From the NCBI RefSeq assembly GCF_003025595.1, contig NZ_PYMI01000003.1, positions 186,001 to 250,000 on the forward strand: a DNA stretch of 64,000 nt. The letters are read 5' to 3'. The DNA comes from Photobacterium ganghwense. GTDB taxonomy: Bacteria > Pseudomonadota > Gammaproteobacteria > Enterobacterales > Vibrionaceae. Below the pieces are notes generated by a model that saw nothing but the letters and a program-made list of their open reading frames with translations, ran no database searches and was not told the origin of the DNA. The translations under genes were made by a program, and so were the position numbers. Below, one piece after another: positions 59,870-64,000 of the stretch. Position 1 is the first letter of the stretch; each line of letters starts with the position of its first letter.

Positions 59870-60397
59870 ATGCAACTTAACAAAGTTTTGAAGGGCCTGG
59901 CAATTGCGCTGCCAATGTTCACTCTTGCGGCGTGTAGCTCTAGCGATAGCACTGACAGCTCTGCAGCTGAAACTAACGCTGGTACTTCAACTGAACAAAC
60001 CACTGTTGCAACTCCAGTAGATTCTGAAGCTGCGGCACTGGCTGAGCAAGAGATGCGTAGCCAGCAACTGCGTCAGGAGCAAACTGTATACTTTAAGTTT
60101 GACAACGCAGAAATTCAGCCAGAGTACCAGGACATGCTGACTGCACACGCAGAATACCTGCGTGACAACACGGGCGTTAAAGTGATCGTTGAAGGTCACG
60201 CTGACGAACGTGGTACACCTGAGTACAACATCGCTCTGGGTGAGCGTCGTGCGAACGCTGTTGCTAAATACCTGCAGGCGCTGGGTGTTTCTGCTAGCCA
60301 AATCTCTATCGTAAGCTACGGTGAAGAGAAGCCGCTGGTACTGGGCCACACTGACGCAGATTACGCTAAGAACCGTCGTTCGGTTCTGGTTTACTAA
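59870..60397 (+). CDS. pal: Pal: peptidoglycan-associated lipoprotein
   Basis: Outer-membrane lipoprotein that binds peptidoglycan and TolB/TolA. 175 residues. Signal peptide and lipobox LAAC (Cys22), then a Ser/Thr/Ala-rich linker (about 23-60) and an OmpA-like domain (about 65-175) with [15 protein letters not shown] and [19 protein letters not shown], whose Asp/Arg bind meso-diaminopimelate. Codon use shows high expression. Confidence 0.98.
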   Translation: MQLNKVLKGLAIALPMFTLAACSSSDSTDSSAAETNAGTSTEQTTVATPVDSEAAALAEQEMRSQQLRQEQTVYFKFDNAEIQPEYQDMLTAHAEYLRDNTGVKVIVEGHADERGTPEYNIALGERRANAVAKYLQALGVSASQISIVSYGEEKPLVLGHTDADYAKNRRSVLVY

Positions 60398-60415
60398 GAA
60401 GCCATATAGGTTTTT

Positions 60416-61168
60416 ATGATGAACAGTAACAAAATGCGAATGCTCGCATTAACGTTGCTGGTTGGTGCGGCGACCCAGGTGGTCGCCGCACCTGCTCCTG
60501 TCACCTCACTGGGTGGCAGTGCGCAGGGCGATAGCCTGGAACGTCTGGAAAGGATGATTGAGGCTCGCAACCAGATGCAGCTGGAGATGCAGCGGCAACT
60601 GGATCAGCTGGCAACCGAAATGGATGAGCTCCGAGGTATGGTTGAGCGAAACAGTTATGACCTGAGTCAGATGCTGGAACGCCAACGTGAATTGTATCGT
60701 GAAGTCGACGCGCTGAGTCGCCAGAAGCCACAAGCAGCGACTGAGGGTGACGGTAAGTCTGAAAAAGCCCCGAAGGAAGCTTATTCCGGCAATGTTAGCG
60801 AAAATGAGGCTTATGAAGCGGCGGTGAATCTGATCCTGAAGAAAAAGGATTATGATGGCGCGATTGCTGCCTTCCAGTCTTTCTTAACGACGTACCCGAA
60901 TTCGGTGTACAAATCCAATGCCCATTACTGGCTGGGGCAGCTTTACTTCACCAAAAATCAGTTGCCGGATGCGGCGAAACAGTTCCTGGCTGTAGCCAGC
61001 GAGAAAGACTCCAACAAGCGTGCTGATGCCCTGTTGAAGCTCGGACTGATTGCGGAAAAAGCCAAGAAACCTGAACAGGCTAAAAAGTATTACCAAGAGG
61101 TGATCTCGACTTACCCGGATTCAACCAGTTCGCGTCAGGCAGAGAAAAATCTCAAGGCACTGAAATAG
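60416..61168 (+). CDS. cpoB: CpoB (YbgF): TPR protein coordinating Tol-Pal and PBP1B
   Basis: Periplasmic protein that links outer-membrane constriction to peptidoglycan synthesis. 250 residues. Signal peptide (about 1-26, ending VVAA), an N-terminal trimeric coiled coil (about 40-105: LERLERMIEARNQMQLEMQ) and a C-terminal TPR domain (about 130-250), with EAYEAAVNLILKKKDYDGAI and KYYQEVISTYPDSTSS. Last gene of ybgC-tolQRAB-pal-cpoB, 18 bases after pal. Terminator follows. Confidence 0.96.
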   Translation: MMNSNKMRMLALTLLVGAATQVVAAPAPVTSLGGSAQGDSLERLERMIEARNQMQLEMQRQLDQLATEMDELRGMVERNSYDLSQMLERQRELYREVDALSRQKPQAATEGDGKSEKAPKEAYSGNVSENEAYEAAVNLILKKKDYDGAIAAFQSFLTTYPNSVYKSNAHYWLGQLYFTKNQLPDAAKQFLAVASEKDSNKRADALLKLGLIAEKAKKPEQAKKYYQEVISTYPDSTSSRQAEKNLKALK

Positions 61169-61189
61169 TGTGTTGACGCTAGTCTGTTG

Positions 61190-61218
61190 AAAAAAGGCCG
61201 GTTTTTACCGGTCTTTTT
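61190..61218 (+). terminator. Terminator of the tol-pal operon
   Basis: AAAAAGGCCGGT, loop TTTT, ACCGGTCTTTTTT (one G-U pair). Confidence 0.9.
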
Positions 61219-61247
61219 TGTACCATGATATTTGAACGTTTGCGGTG

Positions 61248-61253
61248 TATAAT
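61248..61253 (+). promoter_or_regulatory. Probable nadA -10 element
   Basis: TATAAT preceded by TG, 40 bases before the nadA ATG. I see no good -35. Confidence 0.4.
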
Positions 61254-61293
61254 GCGCGGATTAATACAAGGACAGCAATAGAGCAAGCGAGCG

Positions 61294-62355
61294 ATGAACC
61301 TGACATTCGATCCTTCTGAAATGGTCTATCCGTTTCCGCCTAAGCCGACCCCGCTAACTGTTGATGAGCAGGACGCTTATAAGGCCAAGATCAAAGCACT
61401 GCTGAAAGAAAAAGATGCCGTGCTGGTTGCCCACTATTATACCGATCCTGAAATTCAGGCCCTGGCAGAAGAAACCGGTGGCTTCGTCGGGGATTCGCTG
61501 GAAATGGCCAAATTTGGTAATCAGCATCCGGCCAAAACCCTGGTTGTCTGCGGCGTGCGTTTTATGGGCGAGTCAGCGAAAATTCTGACTCCGGAAAAAA
61601 CGGTGCTGATGCCGACCCTGGAAGCGGAATGTTCACTGGATCTTGGCTGTCCGGCTGATAAATTTGCCGAATTTTGTGATGCCCACCCAGACCACACCGT
61701 GGTGGTGTATGCCAATACCTCTGCTGCCGTTAAGGCACGGGCTGATTGGGTCGTAACATCCAGTATCGCGCTCGAGATTGTTGAGCATCTGGATAGCGAA
61801 GGCAAACCGATTATCTGGGGGCCGGACCGCCACCTAGGATCGTATATCCAGAAGCAGACAGGGGCTGAGATGTTGCTGTGGCAAGGGGAGTGCGTGGTAC
61901 ACGATGAGTTCTCGGCCAAAGCACTGCAGGATATGAAGCATCTACACCCGGATGCAGCAATTTTGGTGCATCCGGAATCACCCGCCAGTGTCGTTGCCCT
62001 TGCGGATGCAGTTGGCTCAACCAGTCAGTTGATTAAAGCCGCTAAGACTTTGCCGCACAAGAAACTGATCGTGGCAACGGACAAAGGCATCTTCTTTAAA
62101 ATGCAGCAAATGGTGCCAGAGAAAGAATTGATCGAAGCGCCGACTGCCGGTGCCGGTGCGACCTGTCGCAGCTGTGCCCATTGCCCGTGGATGGCAATGA
62201 ATGGCCTGAAAGCCATTGAAACGGGTCTGCGTGAAGGCGGTGCTCAGCACGAAATCTTTGTGGATGAGGCGCTGCGTGAGAAATCTCTGATCCCGCTAAA
62301 CCGGATGCTGGACTTTGCCGCTGAGTTACAGCTCAAAGTGAAAGGGAATGCCTAA
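61294..62355 (+). CDS. nadA: Quinolinate synthase
   Basis: Condenses iminoaspartate (from NadB) with dihydroxyacetone phosphate to quinolinate in NAD synthesis; oxygen-sensitive [4Fe-4S] enzyme. 353 residues (E. coli 347). The three pseudo-repeats carry the cluster Cys: Cys113 in [10 protein letters not shown], the Cys in [11 protein letters not shown], and one of the Cys in [28 protein letters not shown] and [15 protein letters not shown] hold substrate-binding residues. Single-gene unit directly after tol-pal, as in E. coli. Confidence 0.98.
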   Translation: MNLTFDPSEMVYPFPPKPTPLTVDEQDAYKAKIKALLKEKDAVLVAHYYTDPEIQALAEETGGFVGDSLEMAKFGNQHPAKTLVVCGVRFMGESAKILTPEKTVLMPTLEAECSLDLGCPADKFAEFCDAHPDHTVVVYANTSAAVKARADWVVTSSIALEIVEHLDSEGKPIIWGPDRHLGSYIQKQTGAEMLLWQGECVVHDEFSAKALQDMKHLHPDAAILVHPESPASVVALADAVGSTSQLIKAAKTLPHKKLIVATDKGIFFKMQQMVPEKELIEAPTAGAGATCRSCAHCPWMAMNGLKAIETGLREGGAQHEIFVDEALREKSLIPLNRMLDFAAELQLKVKGNA

Positions 62356-62424
62356 GCCCTAAGCGCAGGTATTAGTCAGTAGCGCAAGGTATTTATTGCC
62401 GCGTTGCGTACAGAGACTTGTCTA

Positions 62425-62459
62425 AACAACGGCCAGCAAATTGCTGGCCGTTGTTGTTT
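62425..62459 (+). terminator. Terminator of nadA
   Basis: AACAACGGCCAGC, loop AAATT, GCTGGCCGTTGTT: a 13-bp perfect stem followed by a weak T tract (GTTTG). Confidence 0.8.
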
Positions 62460-62557
62460 GTGGCGCTTGTTTCTGTGTAAGTCTGGTTCGCTGTTCATGC
62501 GATAAATTTGCGCCGGTAACGACTGTTCCAGAGATAAACGCGCTGGTGGTTGTGGGA

Positions 62558-63139
62558 TTATTCCGCGTCGTTATCTACCAGGTCCTGCGCTCGCAGCGTC
62601 AGGCCACACAGCATGGTTGGGACCGACTGGAAGATTTCTTCGAACTGCGCTAGGTTGTCCGCGCCTTCTTGCGCCAATGCTTCCATGGCACTTTCTGGAT
62701 CGTAAAGCAGGCTGAAGCATAGCAATACGCCACCAAGCAGGGCATTGTTTTCGCTTTCTTGCGGCATCACGGTTTCCCAGTCGTCACGAGCGAGCTGCCA
62801 GCCTTGAAGCAGACCCTCTGCAAACTCACGGGTGTCTGGGGTGACCAGCTCTTTGTCATCCAACGCACAGCCTTCAGGCCATTGCCAGGTGCCGGTCAGC
62901 AAGGCTTCACGGGACGCATTCCACAGATCAACAATCGCGTTGGCATAGGCTTCCAGCTCTTCATGGCTGGCAAACGGAGACGTTTCTTCGCCGCCCCACA
63001 TAAAAGCCAGCCACTCAGACGGATCGATGAGGTAGGGCGCAGCAGCCATTGCCGTGACAAAACCACGAGTCTGAGCTTCGGACAGTAATTGTTGTGCCAG
63101 CTGTGGCTCGGCCAGCAGCGTTTGCAGAGATGAAGACAT
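62558..63139 (-). CDS. UPF0149 / YecA-YgfB family protein
   Basis: Helical protein of 193 residues in the UPF0149 family; function not established. The signature GFVTAMAAAPYLIDPSEWLAFMWGG is present in part near residues 26-50, and LLQGWQLARDDWE and EEIFQSVPTMLCGLTL are family blocks. Unlike E. coli YecA it has no C-terminal SEC-C zinc motif. Single gene, convergent with nadA and divergent from tRNA-Ser. Confidence 0.85.
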   Translation of the reverse strand: MSSSLQTLLAEPQLAQQLLSEAQTRGFVTAMAAAPYLIDPSEWLAFMWGGEETSPFASHEELEAYANAIVDLWNASREALLTGTWQWPEGCALDDKELVTPDTREFAEGLLQGWQLARDDWETVMPQESENNALLGGVLLCFSLLYDPESAMEALAQEGADNLAQFEEIFQSVPTMLCGLTLRAQDLVDNDAE

Positions 63140-63300
63140 AATACTCTCTCAGTCATTCGGTTGATGTGGAAAGCCATCTCTGGCCCCGGTTCAGATGGCC
63201 AGTATTGTAACAGGCTCACAATCTCAGTGGCACTATTGAACGGGGATTACGGCTTTCTGTTGTAAAATTAATCAGTTGAAAGAAAGGTCAGACTTTTTTG

Positions 63301-63329
63301 TTGACCTCTATAAGCATAGCCACTATAGT
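63301..63329 (+). promoter_or_regulatory. Promoter of tRNA-Ser
   Basis: TTGACC (63301-63306), 17-base spacer, TATAGT (63324-63329), then a GC-rich start region (AGCGACCC), the pattern of stringently controlled stable-RNA promoters. Confidence 0.8.
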
Positions 63330-63369
63330 AGCGACCCTGTTGAGGCGTTAAGCCACGACAGAAAAATGT

Positions 63370-63457
63370 GGTGAGGTGTCCGAGTGGCTGAAGGAGCACG
63401 CCTGGAAAGTGTGTATACGGCAACGTATCGAGGGTTCGAATCCCTCCTTCACCGCCA
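63370..63457 (+). tRNA. tRNA-Ser (anticodon GGA)
   Basis: 88 bases including the encoded CCA. Acceptor GGTGAGG pairs with CTTCACC (one G-U). The anticodon loop CTGGAAA gives GGA at 63404-63406, reading UCC/UCU. A long variable arm (GTATACGGCAACGTATC region) is typical of serine tRNAs. The T arm has GGTTCGAATCC. Nearly identical to E. coli tRNA-Ser(GGA). Confidence 0.98.
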
Positions 63458-63467
63458 TCATTTAGAG

Positions 63468-63496
63468 AAAGCCCGCTGGTTGACAGCGGGCTTTTT
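63468..63496 (+). terminator. Terminator of tRNA-Ser
   Basis: AAAGCCCGCTG, loop GTTGA, CAGCGGGCTTT then TT. 10 bases after the tRNA. Confidence 0.93.
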
Positions 63497-64000
63497 CGTA
63501 TCTGCGTTATTTTCCAATTCTGATTGCGGCACTCACCGTGCGCTGTGTTTACAGCACCATCTCTCGCGTTTCATTCTCTCGTGTACGTATGCGCCTCGTT
63601 ATTGCCCCTGTTACTCATGTGCTGCACTCGTTACGTAATTTTCACATCAGTAATAAGACCGTTGTCGTGCCTTTTTCCTATATCACTCGGTATTAAGCCA
63701 TTGTGATGACCCTTAAGCCGAAGGACATTTGAATAGAGGGCATTTAATCAGAGAGGCCCCAAAAGAGAATCTTCCGTGAGAATGGGCTTCGAAAAAAGCC
63801 GCTGAAAAGAAGAACCTCAGAAAGAAAAGACTTCTGAAAAGAATCGCTCCTGGCCTCCCTCTGACTTTACTCCTTTCGAACGGTAATAAACCGTAAGAAA
63901 TACAGCCAGTTTTTATTGCATCAGTACAATTTTTCCAGATGTGCGGCTATCAATATCACGATTAAAAAACCTCATGTTTTGATGCTTTGGTGTGAAATGG
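63497..64000. other. Gene-free end of the window
   Basis: About 500 bases with no supported gene. It has a purine-rich part (63760-63850) with CTGAAAAGAA twice (63802-63811, 63834-63843). No integrase or second copy of the tRNA end is visible, so there is no sign of an integrated element within the window. Confidence 0.5.

Noticed and set aside
63370..64000. tRNA-Ser 3' end as the attachment site of a genomic island
   Set aside because: No integrase, no direct repeat of the tRNA end, and a normal terminator directly after it.

Overview
The window is one continuous stretch of chromosome from a marine gammaproteobacterium, most likely of the family Vibrionaceae. The evidence is a VicH-type H-NS gene, a lysine riboswitch in front of an NhaC-superfamily transporter, the fadD-rnd-minEDC-ycgL-transglycosylase order, and proteins that align closely with Vibrio/E. 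coli families. Base composition looks close to 50% GC, higher than most Vibrio, so a Photobacterium-, Grimontia- or Salinivibrio-like genus is possible; this is inference. I see no insertion sequence, prophage, CRISPR array or rRNA. Almost everything is housekeeping.

Layout. 1-10.9 kb: yoaA (cut by the window edge), tsaB, a small unknown gene, slp, an alpha/beta hydrolase, fadD with a FadR-like box, rnd, minCDE (minus strand), ycgL and a lytic transglycosylase. 11.3-14.8 kb: hns, then a lysine riboswitch with the lysW-type transporter, then tdk. 15.0-22.4 kb: the complete his operon hisGDCBHAFI(E) on the minus strand, with its His leader peptide and attenuator. 22.9-26.8 kb: an EAL/HDOD signalling gene coupled to a YchJ-type gene, a TSUP permease, and lpxH-ppiB. 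27.7-35.8 kb: cysS, glpQ, a K+ channel, a MarC-family gene, and adhE behind a 720-base leader. 36-45.5 kb (all minus strand): a degenerate SDR, an unknown protein, a MalY/PatB-type enzyme, a three-gene ATP-grasp/membrane/aspartyl-protease operon, cmoAB and yecE. 46-51.5 kb: aspS, yebC, ruvC, ruvA, ruvB. 52.4-61.2 kb: cydABX-ybgE, then ybgC-tolQRAB-pal-cpoB. 61.3-63.5 kb: nadA, a UPF0149 gene and tRNA-Ser(GGA).

How the parts work together. his makes histidine and senses charged tRNA-His through its leader. cydABX makes cytochrome bd, and FNR- and ArcA-type sites lie upstream. adhE supplies fermentative NAD+ recycling and also carries an FNR-like box. Tol-Pal and min serve division and envelope constriction. 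ruvABC resolves Holliday junctions.

The least understood item is the operon at 39.1-42.4 kb: a lipoprotein aspartyl protease, a membrane protein with a catalytically dead transglutaminase-like domain, and a cytoplasmic ATP-grasp ligase. Other points of note are a 25-codon candidate gene between ruvB and cydA, an intrinsic terminator inside the adhE leader, and several short tandem repeats between genes.
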